From NCBI GenBank assembly GCA_036758285.1, contig DAIOWV010000005.1, positions 1-64,000 on the forward strand: a DNA stretch of 64,000 nt, in the 5' to 3' direction. The notes beneath the pieces are model-generated. The model searched no databases and was not told the origin of the DNA. It saw nothing but the letters and a program-made list of their open reading frames with translations. Position 1 is the stretch's first letter. The number at the start of each line of letters is the position of its first letter. The stretch is from Taishania sp036758285 (GTDB lineage: Bacteria; Bacteroidota; Bacteroidia; Flavobacteriales_D; Crocinitomicaceae). This document shows positions 19,101-27,402 of this stretch, piece by piece. Position numbers and translations under genes: made by a program.

Positions 19101-21742
19101 TCACTTGATACTGCTACAATGTCAAAAAAATGTTTTTTATCTGTTTCTAAAGAACCGTCAAACTGTGTTCCACTAGCTGCTTGAATTCCCAAATATGTTT
19201 CATATGGAGAATATTCTACTTGTGCTCTATCAATGCTAAAATCTCCCCCAGGTTCAAACACTTTTGTTATGTAATTTGCTTTCAATTTTCCAGGAGAATT
19301 ATTTCCAACATTTAAATGCTTAGAAAAACGTATTTCACCCTTTTCATCTAAATTACCATCAACTATAGTGATTAAATCCGATTGATACGAACGAAGTGGT
19401 GAATCGAAAGTATATTTTTTATATTGCTCAAAGCTTGTTTTTCCTTGGCTAATCTGGACTTGAATGATTGTTTGTAAGTTTTTTGCTATTGCACCATGTA
19501 ACCATTCAGCATTTAACTTGGCAAGTGTATCATTTGCTGAATGTTTTTGAGCATCTAATTTTATTTTTAAGCGATTGGGTTTTATCGTTTCAATCTTTAA
19601 GTTTTTTGTAAATGTATTATTCCCTACAGTTGCAGTTGCCAAATAATGTCCTGTGATTCCTTCAAGATCTGTTTTACATCTAAAATCATAAGTTCCATTC
19701 ACATTTTTTGAAGTTGTTGTTTGATAAACAATATTCCCATCCGGATCTTGTAAACTAAAATCAACAGGATGATTTTTAGGTAAAGTATTGTCTTTATTTT
19801 CTAAGATAAATGCTACATAAAGAGAATCACCTGGACGCCAAACACCTCTTTCTGCATATAAAAAACCTTTTACACCTCTTTGAACATTTTCCCCTTCAAT
19901 ATCAAATTTATTCATTGCATTAGAATACGCATTCCCAAGCTTTAAATATCCTCGCTGATCTCCATTTTTAACGACTATCAAAAATGGTTTTTTACTCAAC
20001 TGATGTGTAAACATTCCCTGATCATCTGTTTTACCAGTTGTAATAACTTGTTTTGTAAAATCATAGAAGATAACTTCTGCATTTTGAAGTGGTTCTGTTG
20101 TTAACATATTACTCACAAATGTGTGTCCGGTTTTATTTTCTTCCAATTTAAAAATCACACCTAAATCAGATGCCAATATATTCCTTGAAATAGCATTTCC
20201 ATTGTAATAATTTGATTCGCAAGGTGAATAATGATTGTGATAGTAACTCCACGTATCATACCCATCATCAAAAGCTCCGTAATGCCAGTCACCTTCTCCC
20301 CATTCATCTTTACTGCGACTGTAATTATAATAATCAGTGGTTTCTTCATAATCTTCGCAATCACAAATAGCATCTTCTTTGGAAAATTTGATTGAAACAC
20401 GATAAATAGCACCAGGGTCTGGTGAAATCAATTTTTTTAAATCAATCACATGTGTTGACCATTGCTTAAGATTAACAGATTTGTCTTCATCTAATTGAAA
20501 CTTTTGCTCTGCTACAACTTTCCCAAAACGATGTAAAGCATCATCACCATCTAAATCGTTTAACTGTAAGAAATTATGCACGTTATTTTCAAAAATCTTT
20601 ATGACACGAACGGTCACAGCTTTTACACTAATCGATTCAAATGGAAATATTAATCCTTGAGAATTGGGTAAAATTGAACCTTTTCCTTTCATTTTTAACT
20701 TTGGATTTGGTTCTCTAAACATCAATTCCTCCTCATAAGGTTTTATCTTTTTATGCCCTTTAATATTTTGAAGCCCATTACTAATTGTTAATTTTTTATC
20801 TCCTACAATTCTTTTAGAAATAAAAACCTTGACACGACTTCCAAATACCTCATAAGAGAGGTTTTCTTCTCCCTCAATTGAGATAATTCCATTCAAATTT
20901 TGTGAATGAAGCAGTGATTCTGAAAATGAAATTTCAACCCATTGATCATCATTTTCTATTACGTTAACACTCACAACGGAAAAATCACCCAATGCAGGGA
21001 TTTTTATAGTTTCTGAACTTTTTCGGTTCGATTGAATAGCTGTTCCATCCCAATAGATTTTTAATTCTGTTTCAGTTGTTTGTCGTTGAATATCATCTAA
21101 ACGGAAGGAATACTCATTTCGAAACCAGGTATCTTTTGTCAATTTAGGATAAATTTTCTTTCCATCTACCATCACATATAATACCTTTTTTATTGCAGAA
21201 GTGTCTGCAATATCAGTAGTTTTTAAACGACCAGTAAGCATCATTACATCGGGATTAAATTCGTCCTGAATTTCTAACGTTAAATTTTCAACAAATACAT
21301 CTTGAGGATAAGTAGAAAATTGAAATGCAAACTCTTCATGTTTACGTTCATCTACATTTGTTACTTTATCTAATTGAAAATATGCAGTAAATAGCTGATT
21401 AGAATTCAACAAGTTAGATGGAGTAAATTGAATTGTACGGTCATTCAACCATTTTATTTTCCCGTCAATAGCAGGTTCAAAATGAAAAATCTCATCAATT
21501 AATGTTGAGTCACTATTTTTTTTCAATTTAGAACTTAGTTCTTTTGGAATTTCATTTGCTAATTCAATAACCACAACATCTTGGTTGGAAATATAACCAG
21601 ACGTATAACCAGAAACATATTTATGAAAGGCTGGATCAACTTGAATATATTCAACTTTTGATGGTCCGCAAGCATTTAGAAGTAAAAGAAAAATAACTGA
21701 AAATAGAATCTTAAATTTTGTTGACGTTTTCATACTAAACAT
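16172..21742 (-). CDS. Alpha-2-macroglobulin family lipoprotein with thioester
   Basis: This very large (1856 residues) periplasmic lipoprotein has the lipobox LLLLNAC near residues 20-26. MG-type beta domains follow, then a bait-region and A2M-like middle part. The thioester motif CLEQ (C1402, Q1405) sits in YPHGCLEQTTSG at the start of the thioester domain, with a C-terminal receptor-binding-like domain. Bacterial homologues such as E. coli YfhM trap proteases covalently and are thought to protect the envelope together with PBP1C. Residues about 452-515 hold an unusual Tyr/Asp/His/Cys-rich insertion. A start at 21733 (MKTSTK) would shorten the signal peptide by three residues. Confidence 0.93.
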   Translation of the reverse strand: MFSMKTSTKFKILFSVIFLLLLNACGPSKVEYIQVDPAFHKYVSGYTSGYISNQDVVVIELANEIPKELSSKLKKNSDSTLIDEIFHFEPAIDGKIKWLNDRTIQFTPSNLLNSNQLFTAYFQLDKVTNVDERKHEEFAFQFSTYPQDVFVENLTLEIQDEFNPDVMMLTGRLKTTDIADTSAIKKVLYVMVDGKKIYPKLTKDTWFRNEYSFRLDDIQRQTTETELKIYWDGTAIQSNRKSSETIKIPALGDFSVVSVNVIENDDQWVEISFSESLLHSQNLNGIISIEGEENLSYEVFGSRVKVFISKRIVGDKKLTISNGLQNIKGHKKIKPYEEELMFREPNPKLKMKGKGSILPNSQGLIFPFESISVKAVTVRVIKIFENNVHNFLQLNDLDGDDALHRFGKVVAEQKFQLDEDKSVNLKQWSTHVIDLKKLISPDPGAIYRVSIKFSKEDAICDCEDYEETTDYYNYSRSKDEWGEGDWHYGAFDDGYDTWSYYHNHYSPCESNYYNGNAISRNILASDLGVIFKLEENKTGHTFVSNMLTTEPLQNAEVIFYDFTKQVITTGKTDDQGMFTHQLSKKPFLIVVKNGDQRGYLKLGNAYSNAMNKFDIEGENVQRGVKGFLYAERGVWRPGDSLYVAFILENKDNTLPKNHPVDFSLQDPDGNIVYQTTTSKNVNGTYDFRCKTDLEGITGHYLATATVGNNTFTKNLKIETIKPNRLKIKLDAQKHSANDTLAKLNAEWLHGAIAKNLQTIIQVQISQGKTSFEQYKKYTFDSPLRSYQSDLITIVDGNLDEKGEIRFSKHLNVGNNSPGKLKANYITKVFEPGGDFSIDRAQVEYSPYETYLGIQAASGTQFDGSLETDKKHFFDIVAVSSDGKLRDEETIDIRIYKLNWEWWYENSDSDLASFISKDGAFVVKDTVVKSKQGKSTVSFRVNYPDYGRYVIIATDKKGNHQTGMSFTVDWPYWNRVNRVQGEQVSLLNFTTDKVKYIKGEKIQLSIPSPAKGKALISIETRSKVIKKYWINTNLGETLHTLEASEDMAPNAYIHISLIQPHANTKNDLPIRMYGVVPVFVDDPKTHLQPTLQMSDIFKPETTTTITIKEKEGKKMTYTLAIVDEGLLDLTNFKTPQPWYTFYAKEALGVKTWDMYDYVIGAFAGKISKLLTIGGDGEAGRGKNPKANRFKPMVRYIGPFTLEGGQSKKHTIDIPNYVGSVRVMVVAQNNGAYGNAEKTVAVRKPLMLLTTCPRVFGPDEKIELPISVFAMEDHIKNIKLSIETNDIVDIIGKNTQTFEVKEQGEFTKTFQLKIQNKLGIAKLKVTATSGNITATEEIEIDVRASNPVQFNYSSFVVESGSNKKIDINYFGLKSSNEAIIEVSKIPSFGLQKRLDYLIQYPHGCLEQTTSGVFPQLYLGKLVNLSEKDQKLVKNHVQGAIKRLQLFQTINGGFSYWPGENYENEWATNYAGHFLLEAEIQGYVIPEKLKKSWIKFQTEKAQNWNTSMNPFAHKQANESHQLTQAYRLYLLALSKNQQLGAMNRLKEERGLTVMTKWQLAAAYAEIGQNDIAEKMVENLETEMKSYRELSYTFGSEIRDEAIVLQVLSKLEMNKKAEKLLLKIVSKLNSESWLSTQETAVSLLALTEYAGVKNSNEKCTYNLQINGNQVQQLSFNRILEKHFYNESTLSNNSVIQVKNTSGSKLYVSVTTKGIPNQGTEKTVSQNLKMSILYSDSKGTKINPEKLKQGTDFIMEVTLTNPGSKGIYKEIALTQLFPSGWEIMNDRMDGVDMNQEIRYQDVRDDRVFSYFELGPNASKTIRIRLNASYLGRYYLPAIQCETMYDNSIFASEKGRWIEVVK

Positions 21743-21958
21743 ATTTTCAACAAAAATGAAAGTAAGTTCATTAATCGTTAGTGAGTATTTATACTCCGAT
21801 AGCGTCTATTTATTATTTGCTTGCATTTTGAAATTATTTGAAATTTTCCTTTCGGAAATCAATCAAGTTAGGAACTTCATTAACCTAATTATAAATAGTT
21901 GATTAAAAGATAATGTGATTATTCTATGAAATCCAATGAAAGGGTGTAAATTAGCATT

Positions 21959-24121
21959 ATGAGTCAAAAAAGAAAAAAGAAAAAAGACGGAGAAAGATCT
22001 GGCAAAAAGAAGAATAACCTGAAAGGTAGCCTTACAGTGTTAATTAGAAAGCTTTTTGAAAAAAATGAAACAAGTGAACTGACTCACAAACAAGTTTGTA
22101 CGCTTTTAGATTTGAGAGAAGGTGCGCTTAGACAGTTGGCTTTTACTATTTTAAAGGATTTAACAGAACAAGGATTTTTACGTTCTATTAGTCACAGTAC
22201 GTTTATATTAAACAAAATACATTCATTTCTTGAGGGTTACCTTGATTTAAATAATCGTGGGGCTGGTTTTGTGAATGTTGAAGGACAAGAAAAAGACATA
22301 TATATCGACCCAAAGAATGTTGGCAAAGCAATTGGGGGAGATAAAGTAAAAATTAGAATTCTTCGCTCAGGTAAAACAAGAGTTGAAGGAGAGATCATTG
22401 AAGTAATCGAAAGAGAACGAACTCATTTTGTTGGAACACTTCAAGTAAGTGAAAAATTTGCATTTTTAATTCCTGATAATCAACGTGTAGGTACAGATAT
22501 TTACATCCCTAAAGAAAAATTGAATGGTGCTAAAAATGGAGAACGTGTTTTAGTAAAAATTACTGTTTGGCCTGAATCCACGGCTAATCCATATGGAGAA
22601 GTTTTAGAAAGACTTGGGCAGAGAACAGCAAATGACACTGAAATGATTTCAATTTTAGTCAATCAAGGAATCGATTACATCATGCCTCAAGAAGTTATTG
22701 CTGAAGCAGAATTCATTACCATGGATTTGGATGAAGAGGAAATAAAAAATCGAAGAGACATGCGAGATGTTCTCACTTTTACGATTGACCCTTTTGATGC
22801 AAAAGATTTTGATGATGCATTGTCATATAGACCTCTAGAAAATGGTGATATTGAAATTGGTGTTCACATTGCGGATGTTAGCCATTACGTTCGACCTGGT
22901 TCTGCAATGGATAAAGAAGCTTTACATCGTTCTAATTCTGTGTACCTTGTTGATCGTGTTGTACCAATGTTGCCTGAACAATTGTCAAACTTTGCTTGTT
23001 CATTAAGACCAAATGAAGACAAATACAGTTTTTCTGTTGTTTTCAAAATGGATGAAAATGGTACAATAAAGGATGTTTGGTTTGGAAAAACTGCCATCCA
23101 TTCAAACAGAAGGTTTACCTACGAGGAAGCACAAGAAATTATTGAAGGAAAAGAAGATGAATACAAAGATGTGATTTTATTAATGGATAAAATTGCAAAA
23201 AATTACAGGGGAAAACGATTAAAAAAAGGTGCTTTAAACATTGAATCTGAAGAAATGCGATTTAAATTGGATGAAGATAAAAATCCGATTGAAGTTGTTA
23301 TAAAAACATCGAAAGATGCCCACAAATTAATTGAAGAATTCATGTTGTTGGCCAATCGATATGTAGCAGAATTTATTGGAAAACCATCAAAAGATAAAGA
23401 CCCGATTCCATTTGTGTATCGTGTGCATGATGAGCCTGATTTAGCTAAAATCGAATTGTTTAAATTGTTTATCGACAAGTTTGGGTATGATTTGCAATCA
23501 AGTGATTTAAAAACCGTTTCAAAAGCAATCAATGTTTTGCTAAATGATATTCGCTATGAAAATGAATATTCTATCATTCAATCAATGGCAATTCGCTCAA
23601 TGGCAAAAGCAACGTATGAAACTCAGAATATTGGTCATTATGGGTTGGCATTTGAACATTATACACATTTTACATCTCCAATTCGCCGCTATGCTGACTT
23701 AATTGTTCATCGTATTTTATTTGAGGAGTTAACAACTAAAAAGCACGTTTATGGCAGTAGCTTAGATGATATTTGTAAACGTATTTCTAGAAATGAAAGA
23801 AAAGCTGCAGAAGCAGAAAGAGAATCAACAAAGTATTTTCAAACAATTTTTGTACTTGATAAAATTGGTGAAGAGTTTGAAGGAACAGTTTCTGGAATTG
23901 CCGAACAAGGAATGTATGTGCGAATGGACGAAAATAAATGTGAAGGCATGATTGCTATGAGTCAAATTCCTGGAGATCGCTATTATTTTGATGCAGAAAA
24001 ATTCAGAATTATTGGTCAGAAATACAAACGAGAATACAATTTTGGAGACCGAGTAAAGGTTAGAATTTATGAAGTATCACCTCGTAAACGCCAAATTGAT
24101 TTGGAGTTAGTTGAAGAATAA
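21959..24121 (+). CDS. rnr: Ribonuclease R
   Basis: This processive 3'-5' exoribonuclease (720 residues) degrades structured RNA in the cytoplasm. A lysine-rich tail (MSQKRKKKKDGERSGKKK) precedes a winged-helix-like segment and cold-shock domains. The RNB catalytic domain has DPFDAKDFDDALSY near residues 280-293 (metal-binding aspartates). The HYTHFTSPIRRYADL motif and a C-terminal S1 domain (VSGIAEQGMYVRM ... VRIYEVSPRKRQIDL) follow. The length is usual for the family. The lipase gene follows after 26 nt. Confidence 0.96.
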   Translation: MSQKRKKKKDGERSGKKKNNLKGSLTVLIRKLFEKNETSELTHKQVCTLLDLREGALRQLAFTILKDLTEQGFLRSISHSTFILNKIHSFLEGYLDLNNRGAGFVNVEGQEKDIYIDPKNVGKAIGGDKVKIRILRSGKTRVEGEIIEVIERERTHFVGTLQVSEKFAFLIPDNQRVGTDIYIPKEKLNGAKNGERVLVKITVWPESTANPYGEVLERLGQRTANDTEMISILVNQGIDYIMPQEVIAEAEFITMDLDEEEIKNRRDMRDVLTFTIDPFDAKDFDDALSYRPLENGDIEIGVHIADVSHYVRPGSAMDKEALHRSNSVYLVDRVVPMLPEQLSNFACSLRPNEDKYSFSVVFKMDENGTIKDVWFGKTAIHSNRRFTYEEAQEIIEGKEDEYKDVILLMDKIAKNYRGKRLKKGALNIESEEMRFKLDEDKNPIEVVIKTSKDAHKLIEEFMLLANRYVAEFIGKPSKDKDPIPFVYRVHDEPDLAKIELFKLFIDKFGYDLQSSDLKTVSKAINVLLNDIRYENEYSIIQSMAIRSMAKATYETQNIGHYGLAFEHYTHFTSPIRRYADLIVHRILFEELTTKKHVYGSSLDDICKRISRNERKAAEAERESTKYFQTIFVLDKIGEEFEGTVSGIAEQGMYVRMDENKCEGMIAMSQIPGDRYYFDAEKFRIIGQKYKREYNFGDRVKVRIYEVSPRKRQIDLELVEE

Positions 24122-24147
24122 TTTTTGGAATTGCTAAATCAGAAGTT

Positions 24148-25260
24148 GTGAAAAATAATCTGCTTTTTCTTTGTCTTTTAGTATTAACACAAAACATATT
24201 TGCTCAATTGTCTTATCAATTTTCATCTGGATTTATCGCACAAGAATGTGATGATCTACTTGTTTTAAATGAAGGATTTGCTGATACAACAAAAGATAAA
24301 AAATTTAAAACAGCTATTCCTGGATATAAATTTCTCTATCGTTCTAAACCAATAGGACTAGATAATACTTGGGATTTGTGGTTGAGGGAAGATTCAACAG
24401 TCGTTATTACACTGCGAGGTACAACACCTGACCAAAAGTCAATGTTTGCCAATTTGTACTGTGCAATGATGCCTCCAAAAGGAACAATTCAGTTGACTAA
24501 AACAAGTTCATTTAATTATAAAATTGCAGAACATGAAAGAGCAGCTGTTCATGCTGGCTATCTAGCTGGTTTTGCTTATATTGCGAATGATGCTTTACCT
24601 CAAATAGATTCGCTTTATAAACAAGGATTTACCAATTTTCTAATAAGTGGACACAGTCAAGGTGGTGCAATAGCTCAAATTTTTAGTTCATGGTTACATT
24701 ACCTTAAAAAAGATAAAGTTTATCCGAATCTGAACATTAAGGTTTATACCATAGCAACTCCAAAATACGCCAATATGTATTATGCTTATGATTATGACAA
24801 TTGGATGCGTGCAGAATGGTCTTTTAGTGTAACCAACGCTTATGATCCTGTTCCAGAAGTTCCCCTTACCACCCAAATGATAACAGACATCAACGAGCCA
24901 AATCCATTTAGTGAAGTAAAAAAAGAATTTAAAAAACAACCATTTATTAAACGTTTGGTATTGAATATGGCTTTTAATAGTATGAGAAGAAAAGCTGAAA
25001 AATCTTCTAAAAGCTATCAAAAATATTTAGGAAAATACGGTGGGAATTATTTAAAAGATTTAACTCCTGGATTAGAAATGCCGAAACAGTTAAACAGTAC
25101 TTATTTTTTAAGACCTGGTGTTCCAATCTCATTGGTTCCTGATGATTTATATTTTGAATTTTTTAAAACTCAAAACAATCAATACTATCACCATTTATTT
25201 CCAGCTTATCGATTTTTATTGAGAAGACAATATGAAGGATTGACTCCTTTATCAAACTAA
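24148..25260 (+). CDS. Secreted class 3 lipase-like protein
   Basis: The GTG start at 24148 gives a 370-residue protein with a signal peptide (MKNNLLFLCLLVLTQNIFAQ). No ATG would preserve the signal. The lipase_3 fold is shown by VVITLRGTTP (oxyanion strand), the nucleophile elbow GHSQGG with S170, and a later TNAYDPVPEVPL, which carries the likely catalytic Asp. The His is probably near the C-terminus (YYHHLFPAYRFLL). It should act in the periplasm or outside the cell on acylglycerols; the substrate is unproven. Confidence 0.85.
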   Translation: MKNNLLFLCLLVLTQNIFAQLSYQFSSGFIAQECDDLLVLNEGFADTTKDKKFKTAIPGYKFLYRSKPIGLDNTWDLWLREDSTVVITLRGTTPDQKSMFANLYCAMMPPKGTIQLTKTSSFNYKIAEHERAAVHAGYLAGFAYIANDALPQIDSLYKQGFTNFLISGHSQGGAIAQIFSSWLHYLKKDKVYPNLNIKVYTIATPKYANMYYAYDYDNWMRAEWSFSVTNAYDPVPEVPLTTQMITDINEPNPFSEVKKEFKKQPFIKRLVLNMAFNSMRRKAEKSSKSYQKYLGKYGGNYLKDLTPGLEMPKQLNSTYFLRPGVPISLVPDDLYFEFFKTQNNQYYHHLFPAYRFLLRRQYEGLTPLSN

Positions 25261-25285
25261 ATAACCTGATTTCTGGTTAAATAAC

Positions 25286-25318
25286 AAATCCCCTTAAGTA
25301 ATTAACTTAAGGGGATTT
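25286..25318 (+). terminator. Hairpin terminator after the lipase gene
   Basis: A perfect 13-bp stem (AAATCCCCTTAAG / CTTAAGGGGATTT) with a 7-nt loop starts 26 nt after the lipase stop. No strong T tract follows on the plus strand, so it may act as a terminator or a 3'-end stabiliser. It lies in a 321-bp gene-free gap (25261-25581) between convergent genes; the rest of the gap shows only the next hairpin. Confidence 0.65.
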
Positions 25319-25536
25319 GGGTTCAAAATTTATATTAAAACAGGACTTTGCTAATTATTATTTTGACTGTTGAATTGAAACTAAACCGGACTAACTAGCA
25401 TTTTTGTCTAATAAACTATCTGCGATATGGTATTATACTCAAAAACTTATTCTATTTATCTTATCTATCTAAATCGCACCTGCATTCAATAACAAATTTG
25501 AACATGACAAAGGTCTTATTTAGATTTATTCTAAAC

Positions 25537-25556
25537 AATACCTTTTTTAAGGTATT
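25537..25556 (-). terminator. Hairpin downstream of the small secreted protein gene
   Basis: An 8-bp perfect stem (AATACCTT / AAGGTATT) with a TTTT loop lies 26 nt beyond the stop of the minus-strand gene ending at 25582. The following U tract is weak on the minus strand and better (TTTTA) on the plus strand. Confidence 0.45.
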
Positions 25557-25581
25557 TTTACTATAAAATAGGCTGTTTTAT

Positions 25582-26028
25582 CTACAAAGATAAATTTGAT
25601 GATGTTTTGGAATAATTAACTATCGCTGTTTTTATTTCTTTAGAAAGCTTAGGATAATTGTCTTGAATTAGCTTGACATCTTCTGAAATATTTGAATTGT
25701 ATTTTAACAACTTGGGGGCATTTTCTTGAATTATTAATCTCAAAAATCGATATTCAGTGTTTGTGGGGTTTGAACCAATAACATTTTCTAATAGTTCTTT
25801 ACCTTGTTTAAACTTTTTAAGTTTATCACTCGGTGTTTTTTGAAATTCAGCACTTTTCATCAATATTGCACCATAGTATGCTTTTTGATCCGAATTTACT
25901 TCAGATACAGCTACTAATTTTTCCATTGCAAAAACTTCCGTTTCTTTTTTTGATTCCATCGATTTATAAAAATCTGATTTTGAAAAAGAAACAACAGAAA
26001 TAAGTAAAAGTGCTAAAAGATGATACAT
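25582..26028 (-). CDS. Small secreted protein of unknown function
   Basis: This 148-residue protein has a signal peptide (MYHLLALLLISVVSFS). The mature part is helical and lysine-rich. Its middle (AYYGAILMKSAEFQ ... KLKKFKQGKELLENVI ... NTEYRFLRLIIQENAP) resembles a degenerate TPR-like pair, a pattern I have seen in unnamed Flavobacteriales proteins. It lies 43 nt downstream... that is, upstream in transcription is a separate acyltransferase unit running the same way, entering after this gene's start at 26028. No enzymatic residues are visible and no function is assigned. Confidence 0.65.
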   Translation of the reverse strand: MYHLLALLLISVVSFSKSDFYKSMESKKETEVFAMEKLVAVSEVNSDQKAYYGAILMKSAEFQKTPSDKLKKFKQGKELLENVIGSNPTNTEYRFLRLIIQENAPKLLKYNSNISEDVKLIQDNYPKLSKEIKTAIVNYSKTSSNLSL

Positions 26029-26071
26029 TTTGTTTTTTTATAAAGGTCAATCAAAAGCTAAGCCAAATAAC

Positions 26072-27388
26072 TCAATCTTCAAAAATTAGTTGAAATAAAC
26101 GTTGCCTTTGTTTTTTCATCTCAAGAATAACTTCCTTATTATTCATAATGAGAAAAATATAATTTAACTTAAATGAAATATGATGCAAATATTTGGTGAA
26201 GCTGTATGCAAATATTCCCGTAAGTGGCATCAAAAGAAAATAAATAAGAAGAAATAAGATGTTAAAATTGAAAAAATAATAAGCAAAAAAAGTAAAAATA
26301 AAATAATTGATTGGGTAAATAACTAATCCTAGAAGTATAGCAATAGGTGCATAAAACTCCTTGCTTGATGTTATTTTAGGAATAATGAAATCGGTAAACT
26401 TAAAAGGTAATATATTGTGGATGATTCCAAATAAATAAATTGGGAAAACTAAAACAATTCCAATAAAAGATGTGATAATCTGACGAATAAACATTCCCGA
26501 TCGAACTCCTCTGTCTAAAAAGTCATTTTTTATTTCCAACTTATCTGTCTTCCATTTTAAATTCCAAAGTAAATTCTGAATATGTTCAACCTTTCGTGGA
26601 TTATCAATGCTTAAACGTTCTATCCTATCACGAATTTTTTTCATTAATTCAATCTCAGACTCAACATTTGTAGCATTGTGGAGATATTTTGACTGTAATA
26701 CTTCGTTTAATGAAACAATTAACTCTTCCTGTTCTTTGTTTTGAGTAGTAACTAAAACTCCTTCTAATAATCTCCTAAATTCCTCTGTTAATTTTTTTGC
26801 AGCAGTTGTATGATTCTCTTTAAATTCTTCTAAATATTTGGTTACAGAAATCCCTTCACCAAAATTTACCATAATTGAACTTCTAAACTTTTCTCCTTGA
26901 GTATACATTAAACCTACAGGAATAACTTTCAAATTTAATTGTCCATTGTTTCTTTGCTCTGCTTCCAATGCAATTCTTGCTGTACCAGATTTAAACTGTC
27001 TCAACAACATTTCCATCTGACTATTCCCTTCCGGAAAAATAACTAATGTTTTTCCCTTTGACAATAAATTATAACATTCTTCCAAAGTAGAAGAATTATC
27101 CACACCATCAGTTTTTGCTTCGGTTGATCTATTGATGGGGATCATGTTTAATGATCTCAAAAACCTCATCTTCCATTTACTATTGAAAAAAGTTGCTTTC
27201 GTCATATAGTAAATAGGTCTAGGAGAAATAATACCAATTAATAAAGCATCAACCAACGTGTTAGGATGATTCGCAATTATAATTGTTGCTCCTGAATGCT
27301 CTAGATATCCTTCATTTCTAACCTTTATTTCAGAATAATAAAGATGAAGTCCTAATCGCATTAATATTTTTACAATTCTATATAGCAT
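26072..27388 (-). CDS. PlsC-like glycerophospholipid acyltransferase
   Basis: The 438-residue membrane-bound acyltransferase has the acceptor motif NHPNTLVDALLIG near residue 35, with five residues between His and Asp as in the Gpt2/Sct1-like LPLAT subgroup. The second motif is FPEGNSQ near 119. Two or more hydrophobic segments fill the C-terminal third (about 300-410). The reaction is probably acyl transfer to glycerol-3-phosphate or lysophosphatidate. It begins 14 nt after the glycosyltransferase gene ends, so the two are co-transcribed. Confidence 0.82.
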   Translation of the reverse strand: MLYRIVKILMRLGLHLYYSEIKVRNEGYLEHSGATIIIANHPNTLVDALLIGIISPRPIYYMTKATFFNSKWKMRFLRSLNMIPINRSTEAKTDGVDNSSTLEECYNLLSKGKTLVIFPEGNSQMEMLLRQFKSGTARIALEAEQRNNGQLNLKVIPVGLMYTQGEKFRSSIMVNFGEGISVTKYLEEFKENHTTAAKKLTEEFRRLLEGVLVTTQNKEQEELIVSLNEVLQSKYLHNATNVESEIELMKKIRDRIERLSIDNPRKVEHIQNLLWNLKWKTDKLEIKNDFLDRGVRSGMFIRQIITSFIGIVLVFPIYLFGIIHNILPFKFTDFIIPKITSSKEFYAPIAILLGLVIYPINYFIFTFFAYYFFNFNILFLLIYFLLMPLTGIFAYSFTKYLHHISFKLNYIFLIMNNKEVILEMKKQRQRLFQLIFED

Positions 27389-27402
27389 TAAGAGTAAAAG
27401 TA

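Noticed and set aside
20161..20412. 83-codon ORF on the same strand within the macroglobulin gene
   Set aside because: It is an out-of-frame reading of the Tyr/Asp-rich insertion, whose own frame is continuous through the gene.
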